Assembly (NCBI GenBank): GCA_013001935.1
Contig: JABDKZ010000100.1
Coordinates: forward strand, 1-6,477
DNA from: Maribacter sp.
GTDB taxonomy: Bacteria > Bacteroidota > Bacteroidia > Flavobacteriales > Flavobacteriaceae
DNA length: 6,477 nucleotides
Direction of reading: 5' to 3'
Part shown: piece after piece, positions 1 through 6,228 of the stretch
Numbering within the stretch: position 1 is the stretch's first letter
Layout: each line of letters starts with the position of its first letter
Made by a program: the position numbers and the translations under genes
Notes under the pieces: generated by a model
The model's input: only the letters and a program-made list of their open reading frames with translations
Databases searched by the model: none
What the model was told of the DNA's origin: nothing

Positions 1-927
1 ATTGACCCCCAAATTGAGTGCAAGGTCATCTCTCAACATACCCAATGTTGGATTTATTCCTACTTGTAAATTGCTATAGGTAATGCCTTCATCGTTTACA
101 ATACTATTTACATTGGCGTTTGCAAAACTACCTCCCACATAATCCATATTTATATTGATACCTAAAGATTCCTCAGCCATGGGAAATTCCATTCCCAAAC
201 CAAAAACCAACCTATTCTCACCGGAATCAACAGCATCCCAAAATCTTCTATACTTTAGTTTAGCATTCTTAAAATAGGCATCTTCAGCACTCATATAGCC
301 ATCTACCTCACCCATGTAATAATTCTGTCTTTCATCAATAGAGGTTATAGTCGCCATGTCGAAAACTCCCTGAGGAAGACCATACCAATTGTACAACTGA
401 TGTTGAAAGCCCATGTTTGCACCCCAATTCACATCCCTATCCCTTTTTGAGTAGGATGCGTCAACTTTTGTATTTGAATATTTACTCTCAAGATCTACCC
501 CTTTAATGGTTGCCCGGGATGAATTATGGTTGAGACCCAAATCCAAACGCTCATCCCTATTAATGGTCCTACTCGTGTAAAACTTTGCCATGGCATTACT
601 TGGATTACCGGCACCTCCCGAGGCATATGAATTGAACAATTCTGGAGGTGGTAATTTTTTTACGGCAGAGGCGCTTCCCTTGGCTGGTGTAAAAGTTGAG
701 GCCACCGGAACCGAGAAAATACTATACGTTATTTTCTTTTTTTGAAGTACGATAGAATCAGTAAGGTTAGGAACAGACTTGATCTTGAATGCATCAGTAA
801 TGGTTGGTGTATAGGCCTTGGTCACGGTTACAGTCTCGGTACCAATATTGTCTTGTTCTTCATCCTGGGCTTGTGAAAGCTGTGATAACGTAAAAATCGC
901 AATTAGAATATAAAGCTGCTTGGGCAT
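1..927 (-). CDS. Outer-membrane beta-barrel protein, TonB-dependent receptor-like (partial, C-terminus outside window)
   Basis: The frame is open for 309 codons from the ATG at 927 down to base 1, so the 3' end of the gene lies beyond the left edge. Residues 1-20 form a signal peptide (MPKQ, then a hydrophobic core, ending S-Q-A before Q21), typical of Bacteroidota exported proteins. A V-T-V-T-K-A-Y-T-P-T segment follows, then a proline-rich stretch (KLPPPELF) near residues 87-94. From about residue 110 the chain alternates polar and hydrophobic residues in strand-like blocks rich in G, N, Y and W, as in an outer-membrane barrel. I see no recognisable TonB plug domain in the first 110 residues, so active TonB-dependent transport is doubtful. 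The gene lies 20 bases downstream of the TPR gene, surely in one operon. An in-frame ATG at 948 overlaps the TPR stop codon (TAATG) and would add seven residues (MPFKEHN). Barrel identity is inferred from composition and family resemblance; the ligand is unknown. Confidence 0.75.
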   Translation of the reverse strand, partial: MPKQLYILIAIFTLSQLSQAQDEEQDNIGTETVTVTKAYTPTITDAFKIKSVPNLTDSIVLQKKKITYSIFSVPVASTFTPAKGSASAVKKLPPPELFNSYASGGAGNPSNAMAKFYTSRTINRDERLDLGLNHNSSRATIKGVDLESKYSNTKVDASYSKRDRDVNWGANMGFQHQLYNWYGLPQGVFDMATITSIDERQNYYMGEVDGYMSAEDAYFKNAKLKYRRFWDAVDSGENRLVFGLGMEFPMAEESLGININMDYVGGSFANANVNSIVNDEGITYSNLQVGINPTLGMLRDDLALNLGVN

Positions 928-947
928 ATTGTGTTCTTTAAAGGGCA

Positions 948-3900
948 TTAATTTTCATCTGGGTTTACAGATGAATTACTCTGGGCTTCTTTTGATTTAA
1001 TAATCGCCAATTCTCCTTGTGCTTCAGCAACTATCTCAGGGAATTCACTGAAATTAACACTAACACTTTCGAGGATATAGGTGGCCTGGTAGGCATCATC
1101 CAAGGCATAGAAATTTTTTGCCATTAGCACGAGACCTTTACCGCCCCATTCTTTATAACTTGAATAGTCTTTGGCAAGTTTTTGGACAGAAGCATTTGAT
1201 GCCTCATTTTGTCCTGACTTGTTTTTGAAATAAGCATCATAATATAGTGCTTCGGCTGCAGTTTCACCAGTTGCGATATTGAGCACCTCGGCATATGCCG
1301 ACTGCGCCCTATTCTCATCATTTGTTTGAATGGCCGAACGGGCAATCATTATCTGAGCATCACTCTTGATGCGATTATCTATTGATGGCGTTGCCAGAAC
1401 TTTTTCAGCGTATGCAATGGTCTGCACATAATTACGTTGCCCGTAATACCCTTTCATTAAGTTTGATTGTGCAAAAGTTCTATTTTGCTGTATATCGGCC
1501 TGTTCTTCCAGTCGCTCCAAATAAGGAAGGGCTGCGGTGTAGTTATTAGTACCAATGTAAATTTCACATACCCTGGTCAATGCCTGTTCAGTATATTCAC
1601 TAGCTCCTAAATCGGCCACAAATTTATAATAGGGCAATGCATTCTCTTTCTGGTTTTTACCGAAGTATAACTGCGCTAAATTAAAATTGGCTTTTACTGC
1701 ATGCAATCCGTTAGGGAATTGTTTAATATAGTTGGTGTAGCCTTTAATAGCTGCGCTTGTATTGCCCTCCAGGTATTGCTTATCGGCCGATTCGAAGCTG
1801 GCATTGTCCAGTTCTGTATCGGTCACTTCAACAAAGTCCAAATCACGCACCCATGCGGCATATTCATCTACCCTTCCCAAATCTACATATACCAACTTGG
1901 CGGTAGCCACAGCTTGAATGGCCTCTTGGGTATTCGGAAAATCCCGTACCACAGTCTTAAACTTGTTAAGTGCCTTTTCATTTCTGTTGGAATTGTAATG
2001 AACCAAACCTTGACGCATAATGGCCTGTGGCACCAACGAACTACCTCTATAACCTTCAATAAGTCGATCATACGTAATCAATCCCTGGTTTTCCTTTCCG
2101 GCAGCGATGTACGAATTACCAAGTTCAAAAAGCGCATCATCCTTTAAAGTGGAATTGGGATAACGCGATACAAACCTGTCAAGCTCATCAATCTTTGAAT
2201 CACTCTTACCGACAAAACCATAGCTCAATGCCTTTTGAAAGGCGGCATAATCTTTTTCAGGGCCTGAAAGTGCCAAAGCCTTATTATAGGTCTCTATTGC
2301 AGGCCAGTATTTACTGGTAACGAAATAACTATCTCCTAATCGCAAATAACTATCATTCAATTTTCCTTGATTTGCGGTACCCGATTTTGAAAAACTGTTG
2401 AAGTAGGTAATGGCTTCGCCGTAATCCTTTAACTTAAAATGGGTGTATGCCAAATTGTAATCCACATCCTTAAATTCCTCGGTGAGCCTTGCGCTTGCAT
2501 TTTGTTTAAAAGTAGTATAACCTGCCAAAGCCTCATCGAACCGGTTTAGCATATAGGCTGATTCTGCATGCCAATAATTAGCTCGAGCTCTAAACAATGC
2601 ATCTTCAGCACTACCCAATGATTTAGTAAAACTATCCAAAGCCCCACCATAATCCCCATCAATAAATAGTTCTACCCCCCTGTAATAAGCCACTTTTTGA
2701 TAGGTGGCCTTACTAGCGTAGTTGCGATTTTTTTCTAACAACGCCATGGCCCCGCTAAAATTCCTTGATGTTATGTAGGAATCTACAAGTAACTCTTGCA
2801 TTTCCTGGGTATGGCCATCTTTTGGGTATTGCTCCAAATAGCCTGCTATTACTTGTGGTACGGGCTCATAGGCATTTCCGATTTCATAGCTTAAACGCGC
2901 ATAATTCAAGTAGGCATCTTTCTGTATTTCTGGTGAGAAATCCATTTGGGAAGCATTTCGAAAAGCATTTAGGGCTTCTTGTTTTTTATCTGAATTCAAA
3001 TAACATTCGGCTAAATGATAATATGCATTTTGTGAAACACTATTCGTGCCTCCTATGATTTTATTAAACTGCTGAATGGCATTGTCAAAATCGTCCTGTT
3101 TATAGAAGCAGTATCCTAAAAGGTAATAGTCTGTATTGCTCCATTTACCTCTTCTGCCTTTGTATTCCTCTAAATATGGAATCGCATTCGCATATTGCTT
3201 AAGATTGAAATAACTCTCTCCAATAATTTTATTCAGTTCTGAAACCTCTTTTCTGTCGGATTTTGGTAGTTGCTTTTTAGCCAAAGCAATGGCCTCCTCG
3301 AACTTACCCAGCTTGAAGTTCATATCGGCTTGGTAATATGACAATTTTTCGTCTAGTAATTCGGGGTCTGTAATTTGGTCAAAGCGCTCATTCGCTTCCT
3401 CATAGTCATCTTGCTGATAGGCAATATACCCCAAATAGTATTTTGCTTGGGAAGCATAAACAGGTGAATTCGTCACCCTACTTAAATATCTTTCGGCTTC
3501 CTTGGTTTTTTTTGAGGCAAACAAGGAATAGCCATAGTTGAAATTGAATTTATCCTTTTCATTGCGGGGCATCGCGCTTTGATCTACCTTGTTGTACCAT
3601 TTTAAGGCGTACGGATATTTTCCTGTTTCGAAATAATAGTCCGCTACATCGGAATAAGCTGAGTTTCTCTTTGTGGAAGTAGGGTAGTTTTCAACAAAAT
3701 CTTCCATCAATCTATCAGCACCTATTTGATTTAATCGTACCGCCGCATTAGCAGCATAATAAGCGCTATTGGCCTCGGTTTCATAATCTTTTGTCGCCAA
3801 TTTTACCTTTTCGAAAATAGTCTGGGCAGCCTGGTATTGCTCATTGTTGTAAAGCGCCAAAGCATCTTGGTAATCCTTTTTTTTGTGGGTGTAGATTTTG

Positions 3901-3971
3901 GTTTCCTGGGCGGTCCCCATCCAAAATATTCCAATGAAAATAGGAATAAAAGCGGTGATTTTTCTGAGCAT
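948..3971 (-). CDS. Large exported tetratricopeptide-repeat (TPR) protein, probably periplasmic scaffold
   Basis: This gene encodes 1007 residues. Residues 1-21 are a signal peptide (MLRK, a long hydrophobic stretch, then G-T-A before Q22). There is no lipobox cysteine, so a soluble or peripherally bound periplasmic protein is expected. From about residue 33 to 985 the sequence is a near-continuous series of roughly 20 TPR units. Each has the familiar helix pair, for example YYLGYIAYQQDDYEEANERF, YYLLGYCFYKQDDFDNAIQQF, YLRLGDSYFVTSKYWPAIETY and NFNLAQLYFGKNQKENALPYY. The array is interrupted by a less regular acidic linker near residues 712-725. The last 20 residues are charged or polar and look disordered. 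TPR arrays bind proteins; the layout resembles BamD- and CpoB-type periplasmic TPR proteins, but it is far longer than either. Its stop codon sits next to the start of the barrel gene, so a partnership with that outer-membrane protein is the best inference. The start ATG has an A/T-rich leader without Shine-Dalgarno. The specific function is unknown. Confidence 0.9.
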   Translation of the reverse strand: MLRKITAFIPIFIGIFWMGTAQETKIYTHKKKDYQDALALYNNEQYQAAQTIFEKVKLATKDYETEANSAYYAANAAVRLNQIGADRLMEDFVENYPTSTKRNSAYSDVADYYFETGKYPYALKWYNKVDQSAMPRNEKDKFNFNYGYSLFASKKTKEAERYLSRVTNSPVYASQAKYYLGYIAYQQDDYEEANERFDQITDPELLDEKLSYYQADMNFKLGKFEEAIALAKKQLPKSDRKEVSELNKIIGESYFNLKQYANAIPYLEEYKGRRGKWSNTDYYLLGYCFYKQDDFDNAIQQFNKIIGGTNSVSQNAYYHLAECYLNSDKKQEALNAFRNASQMDFSPEIQKDAYLNYARLSYEIGNAYEPVPQVIAGYLEQYPKDGHTQEMQELLVDSYITSRNFSGAMALLEKNRNYASKATYQKVAYYRGVELFIDGDYGGALDSFTKSLGSAEDALFRARANYWHAESAYMLNRFDEALAGYTTFKQNASARLTEEFKDVDYNLAYTHFKLKDYGEAITYFNSFSKSGTANQGKLNDSYLRLGDSYFVTSKYWPAIETYNKALALSGPEKDYAAFQKALSYGFVGKSDSKIDELDRFVSRYPNSTLKDDALFELGNSYIAAGKENQGLITYDRLIEGYRGSSLVPQAIMRQGLVHYNSNRNEKALNKFKTVVRDFPNTQEAIQAVATAKLVYVDLGRVDEYAAWVRDLDFVEVTDTELDNASFESADKQYLEGNTSAAIKGYTNYIKQFPNGLHAVKANFNLAQLYFGKNQKENALPYYKFVADLGASEYTEQALTRVCEIYIGTNNYTAALPYLERLEEQADIQQNRTFAQSNLMKGYYGQRNYVQTIAYAEKVLATPSIDNRIKSDAQIMIARSAIQTNDENRAQSAYAEVLNIATGETAAEALYYDAYFKNKSGQNEASNASVQKLAKDYSSYKEWGGKGLVLMAKNFYALDDAYQATYILESVSVNFSEFPEIVAEAQGELAIIKSKEAQSNSSVNPDEN

Positions 3972-4040
3972 AGTGTTCTAACTATTTAAAAATTCCGAAG
4001 TATTACAAGAATAACGGCAAATATCGTTCCTAAGTATATA

Positions 4041-4067
4041 CAAAACGTAAATTGTATCGCTCACAAA
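4041..4067 (-). promoter_or_regulatory. Weak candidate promoter for the TPR/barrel operon
   Basis: Read on the minus strand, a TTTG at 4067-4064 is followed after 14 bases by TACGTTTT (4049-4042), one mismatch from the Bacteroidota -7 consensus TAnnTTTG. The spacer is shorter than usual. An equally imperfect alternative uses TTTTG at 4045-4041 and GATATTTG at 4025-4018, with a 15-base spacer. A promoter must lie somewhere in this divergent intergenic region, but the sequence does not decide which. Confidence 0.25.
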
Positions 4068-4091
4068 GAAAAATAATTTACTGTGGCTACC

Positions 4092-4121
4092 TTTGAATTC
4101 AGATAGAACTTATTACTTTTA
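4092..4121 (+). promoter_or_regulatory. Bacteroidota-type promoter of ftsE
   Basis: TTTG at 4092-4095 (-33 box) is separated by 18 bases from TACTTTTA at 4114-4121, which matches the -7 consensus TAnnTTTG in seven of eight positions. Transcription would start near 4126-4128 and leave a leader of about 10 bases before the ATG at 4138. The TTG that would otherwise serve as an upstream start codon for ftsE lies inside the -33 box, which supports the shorter gene model. Confidence 0.55.
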
Positions 4122-4137
4122 TATCAACAACACGAAT

Positions 4138-4821
4138 ATGTCCGAATCTATTTTAACACTGAAAGAGGTCGCTGTTTTCCAAAAGGAAAGCATGGTTTTG
4201 AATGAGGTAAGTTTAAACATAAAAAAGGGGGAGTTCGTTTACTTAATCGGTAAAACAGGTAGTGGTAAAAGTAGTTTCATGAAAACACTTTATGGCGATC
4301 TGCCTTTAAGACAGGGTGAAGGAACCATAGTCGGATTTGATCTCAAGACACTCCAAGAAAAAGACATTCCCTTTCTAAGAAGAAAGTTGGGTATCGTATT
4401 CCAAGATTTTAAATTACTGCCCGATCGCAATATCAATAACAATCTTCAATTTGTGTTAAGGGCCACAGGGTGGAAAGACCAAAGTAAAATGAATACCCAG
4501 ATTACCGAGGTACTTGATAAGGTGGGTATGAAAACCAAAGGTTTTAAATTCCCTCATGAACTTTCAGGTGGGGAGCAGCAGCGCATCGCCATTGCCAGGG
4601 CACTTCTTAACGACCCTGAATTGATTCTAGCCGATGAACCAACAGGTAACCTAGACCCACAGACCAGTGTCGAGGTTATGAAAGTACTTCAAGAGATAAA
4701 CCAATCAGGAAGAACCATCCTAATGGCGACCCATGATTACGCGCTTATTCTAAAATATCCGTCCAAAACGCTAAAATGCGATGGCAGCAAAGTATTTGAA
4801 GTAGTACAGAAGGCTGTTTAA
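4138..4821 (+). CDS. ftsE: Cell-division ABC transporter ATP-binding protein FtsE
   Basis: FtsE is the cytoplasmic ATPase of the FtsEX complex. In studied bacteria it drives conformational change in the membrane protein FtsX to activate peptidoglycan hydrolases at the division site. The 227 residues carry the whole ABC nucleotide-binding set: Walker A GKTGSGKS (38-45), Q-loop in [10 protein letters not shown] (88-97), signature LSGGEQQR (142-149), Walker B LILADEP (162-168) with catalytic E167, D-loop NLDP (171-174) and H-loop H199 in MATHDY. The [10 protein letters not shown] segment is diagnostic for FtsE against LolD- or MacB-type ATPases. I chose the ATG at 4138 because it gives the normal family length and an N-terminus ([11 protein letters not shown]) that leads directly into the ABC fold. 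The in-frame TTG at 4093 would add 15 poorly fitting residues encoded by the promoter. No ftsX is adjacent; in Bacteroidota ftsX usually sits elsewhere, near uppP and truB. Confidence 0.92.
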   Translation: MSESILTLKEVAVFQKESMVLNEVSLNIKKGEFVYLIGKTGSGKSSFMKTLYGDLPLRQGEGTIVGFDLKTLQEKDIPFLRRKLGIVFQDFKLLPDRNINNNLQFVLRATGWKDQSKMNTQITEVLDKVGMKTKGFKFPHELSGGEQQRIAIARALLNDPELILADEPTGNLDPQTSVEVMKVLQEINQSGRTILMATHDYALILKYPSKTLKCDGSKVFEVVQKAV

Positions 4822-4910
4822 CTTATTTAGAATTCACTGGTATTAAACATTGTGTTGGGTAAGCATAATCCACTGCCAACAATTTCCAAAATCTAATATG
4901 ATTTAATTAA

Positions 4911-4928
4911 ATGTCTAAAAAGTCATGA
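4911..4928 (+). other. Five-codon upstream ORF (MSKKS) overlapping the next start codon
   Basis: An ATG at 4911 opens a frame of five codons, ending in a TGA at 4926-4928 that overlaps the ATG at 4925 (ATGA). It is the last ATG before the downstream gene. It could be chance, a coupling device that delivers ribosomes to the 4925 start, or the trace of a small frameshift at the N-terminus. No coding evidence is possible at this length. Confidence 0.25.
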
Positions 4929-5347
4929 TACATAAAAAACAAGGTTCTAAATCCGATAAAAAGGTTAAGCCGTTTATAGGTTTACTATTATTTTTCATCT
5001 CTATAGTTTTGATGATTTTCACAGGACCATTAGGCCTCATTTATGGATTTTTCCATTCCCTTTTTACAAAAGGATTTACCGGAATGGGAGAATTCTTATT
5101 GAAAATTGCCATCTCCGTAGATCAATTGGGCAATGTCATCATGCAGCACTTATTGAACCTTCTTTGGGTTAAAAAAGGAGGGTATTTGTTTGGAAATCGT
5201 GATGAGACCATATCAAGTGCACTTGGTAAGAACAAACAAATGAATACCTTGACCGGTTTTGGCAAACTTATCGATAATATCCTGGATATAATTGACGCGA
5301 ACCATTCCCTGAATTCCATCGATTATTATATTCAACCGGACAATTAA
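4925..5347 (+). CDS. Small membrane-associated protein of unknown function with DETISS motif
   Basis: This 140-residue protein was not matched to a named family. A lysine-rich N-terminus (residues 4-15) precedes one clear membrane segment (about 17-42), in which a G-P-L-G turn at 34-37 could make a hairpin. A second amphipathic to hydrophobic stretch lies at about 54-82 (V-D-Q-L-G-N-V near 65-71). The C-terminal half is soluble and motif-rich: GNRDETISSALGKN (90-103), a TGFGKLIDNILDIID helix (110-124), then NHSLNSID (126-133). The order 'DQxxN, DETISS-x-x-G, helix, H-x-x-x-S-I' recalls small proteins of phage and prophage lysis or morphogenesis regions, but this is pattern memory only. The gene lies 103 bases after ftsE with no terminator seen between them, so read-through from the ftsE promoter is possible. 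Base composition does not differ visibly from its neighbours, and no integrase or other phage gene is nearby. The start at 4925 is the only ATG preceding the membrane segment in frame. Confidence 0.8.
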   Translation: MIHKKQGSKSDKKVKPFIGLLLFFISIVLMIFTGPLGLIYGFFHSLFTKGFTGMGEFLLKIAISVDQLGNVIMQHLLNLLWVKKGGYLFGNRDETISSALGKNKQMNTLTGFGKLIDNILDIIDANHSLNSIDYYIQPDN

Positions 5348-5383
5348 TTACCAGTTATAAACACAAGCCTGCAAATCCTAATC

Positions 5384-5397
5384 TTTTTGCTATTTTG
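5384..5397 (+). promoter_or_regulatory. Possible -7 region of the sugar-kinase promoter
   Basis: The T-rich segment contains TTTTTG (5384-5389) and TATTTTG (5391-5397). The second is the Bacteroidota -7 box with one base missing from its spacer; TCTTTTTG ending at 5389 is one mismatch from it. No convincing TTTG lies 17-20 bases upstream of either, so this is weak. Transcription starting near 5403 would leave an A-rich leader of about 18 bases before the ATG at 5421. Confidence 0.25.
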
Positions 5398-5420
5398 CGC
5401 TTGAAATCTAAAAAACAACA

Positions 5421-6179
5421 ATGGTAGTACTTGGTATTGATATTGGCGGCTCTGGAATGAAAGGGGCATTGGTAAACTCACTTACTGGTAATTTGTTGAC
5501 AGAACGTCATAGAATTCCCACTCCACCCTCAAGAAAGCCCAAGGAAATGGCAAAGGTCGTTGCCCAATTGGTAAAGCACTTTGATCATAAAGGACCTGTG
5601 GGAGTGGGATTCCCCACAGTAATTAAGCATGGAATCTGCAAATCGCCAGGTAATCTTCACAAAAAATGGTTGAATGTTAATGTACAGGAGTTGTTCAGTG
5701 AAGCTACTGGATTGCCGGTTACAGTCATCAACGATGCCGATGCCGCTGGATATGCCGCAATGAATTATGGCATTGGAAAAGGAAAAGATGGTTTTGTGTT
5801 AATGATTACTATTGGCACAGGTTTAGGGAGTGGCGCTTTTTTAGATGGAGAATTGATCCCAAATATGGAGCTTGGTCAAATACCATATAAAAAACACAAA
5901 AAAATTGAGCTCTGGGCTGCTGCCTCCGCTAAGGAACGGGAAGGTTTGTCCTATAAGCAATGGGGGAAACGTTTCAATACTTTCCTGAAATTAGTTGACC
6001 TGATCATATCCCCTGACCTGATAATTCTTGGGGGGGGTACTTCAAAGAATTTCAAAGAATTTGAAAAGTATATTACGATAGATACTCCGGTTATTGCTGC
6101 AGGATTACAGAATTATGCAGGTATTATCGGAGCTGCCGCGGCGGCATTACATCAGGCACCTAAAGATTTTGTCAAATAA
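5421..6179 (+). CDS. ppgK: ROK-family sugar kinase, polyphosphate-glucokinase-like (PPGK)
   Basis: The predicted reaction is phosphorylation of glucose to glucose 6-phosphate in the cytoplasm, with polyphosphate and possibly ATP as donor. The 252 residues match the compact PPGK branch of the ROK family. The phosphate-binding loop is DIGGSGMKGA (7-16), with GSG-x-KG where ordinary glucokinases have GGT. GVGFP is at 61-65, a sugar-pocket segment N78...W83 follows, then NDADAAG (104-110) with catalytic base D105, TIGTGLGSG (130-138), NMELGQ (148-153), the PPGK-type W-AKR-like stretch SYKQWGKRFNTFL (177-189) and LGGGTSK (203-209). The cysteine zinc motif of longer ROK proteins is absent, as expected for PPGK. 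One oddity is Q153 where the family usually has the H of E-x-G-H. The ATG at 5421 begins directly before the first beta strand and follows an A-rich leader. The gene ends in a hairpin terminator and may be its own transcription unit. Donor specificity cannot be read from sequence, so an ATP-dependent ROK glucokinase remains possible. Confidence 0.85.
   Translation: MVVLGIDIGGSGMKGALVNSLTGNLLTERHRIPTPPSRKPKEMAKVVAQLVKHFDHKGPVGVGFPTVIKHGICKSPGNLHKKWLNVNVQELFSEATGLPVTVINDADAAGYAAMNYGIGKGKDGFVLMITIGTGLGSGAFLDGELIPNMELGQIPYKKHKKIELWAAASAKEREGLSYKQWGKRFNTFLKLVDLIISPDLIILGGGTSKNFKEFEKYITIDTPVIAAGLQNYAGIIGAAAAALHQAPKDFVK
6030..6037 (+). repeat. G8 homopolymer inside the sugar-kinase gene
   Basis: Eight consecutive G bases encode G204-G205-G206 (GGG GGG GGT) of the LGGGTSK loop. 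It is an unusual homopolymer for AT-rich DNA and a potential slippage site; gain or loss of one base would frameshift the last 46 or so residues. Confidence 0.9.
6041..6060 (+). repeat. 10-bp perfect tandem duplication
   Basis: TTCAAAGAAT occurs twice in a row and is followed by a decayed third copy beginning TTGAAAAG at 6061. The unit is not a multiple of three, so the two copies are read in different frames (S-K-N then F-K-E-F) inside the kinase gene. The frame remains open. Confidence 0.85.
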
Positions 6180-6210
6180 AAAAGGTCCAAATTAATTCTT
6201 GGACCTTTTT
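6179..6210. terminator. Bidirectional intrinsic terminator between ppgK and typA
   Basis: A perfect 12-bp inverted repeat (6179-6190 against 6199-6210) encloses an 8-base loop. The stem core is GGTCCAA/TTGGACC, flanked by A5 on the left and T5 on the right, so each strand presents a U-run after the GC-containing stem. It begins at the last base of the kinase stop codon and lies 18 bases past the typA stop, placed to end both convergent transcripts. Confidence 0.9.
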
Positions 6211-6228
6211 AAATAATTGTTGTTATTT

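Noticed and set aside
1124..1345. 73-codon open frame on the minus strand
   Set aside because: Alternative frame inside the TPR gene, with no start context or domain.
1883..2071. 62-codon open frame on the minus strand
   Set aside because: Alternative frame inside the TPR gene, with no start context or recognisable domain.
1701..2147. 148-codon open frame on the plus strand
   Set aside because: It lies wholly opposite the TPR gene, has no recognisable domain and no promoter; it is the antisense shadow of a strong coding frame.
2765..3058. 97-codon open frame on the plus strand
   Set aside because: Antisense to the TPR gene, with low-complexity, unconvincing protein sequence.
948..3971. Tandem DNA repeats suggested by the repeating protein pattern of the TPR gene
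   Set aside because: The units resemble each other only as TPR protein motifs; I see no near-identical DNA copies that would suggest recent duplication.
4093..4137. N-terminal extension of FtsE from a TTG codon
   Set aside because: It overlaps a good promoter, lacks family similarity and makes the protein longer than usual; the ATG at 4138 fits better.
5122..5319. 65-codon open frame antisense to the small membrane protein
   Set aside because: Its content is explained by the plus-strand gene, whose membrane segment and motif pattern are far more protein-like.
4925..5347. Prophage remnant
   Set aside because: Only one protein has a phage-like motif; there is no integrase, attachment repeat, tRNA or other phage gene, and both flanks are core genes.
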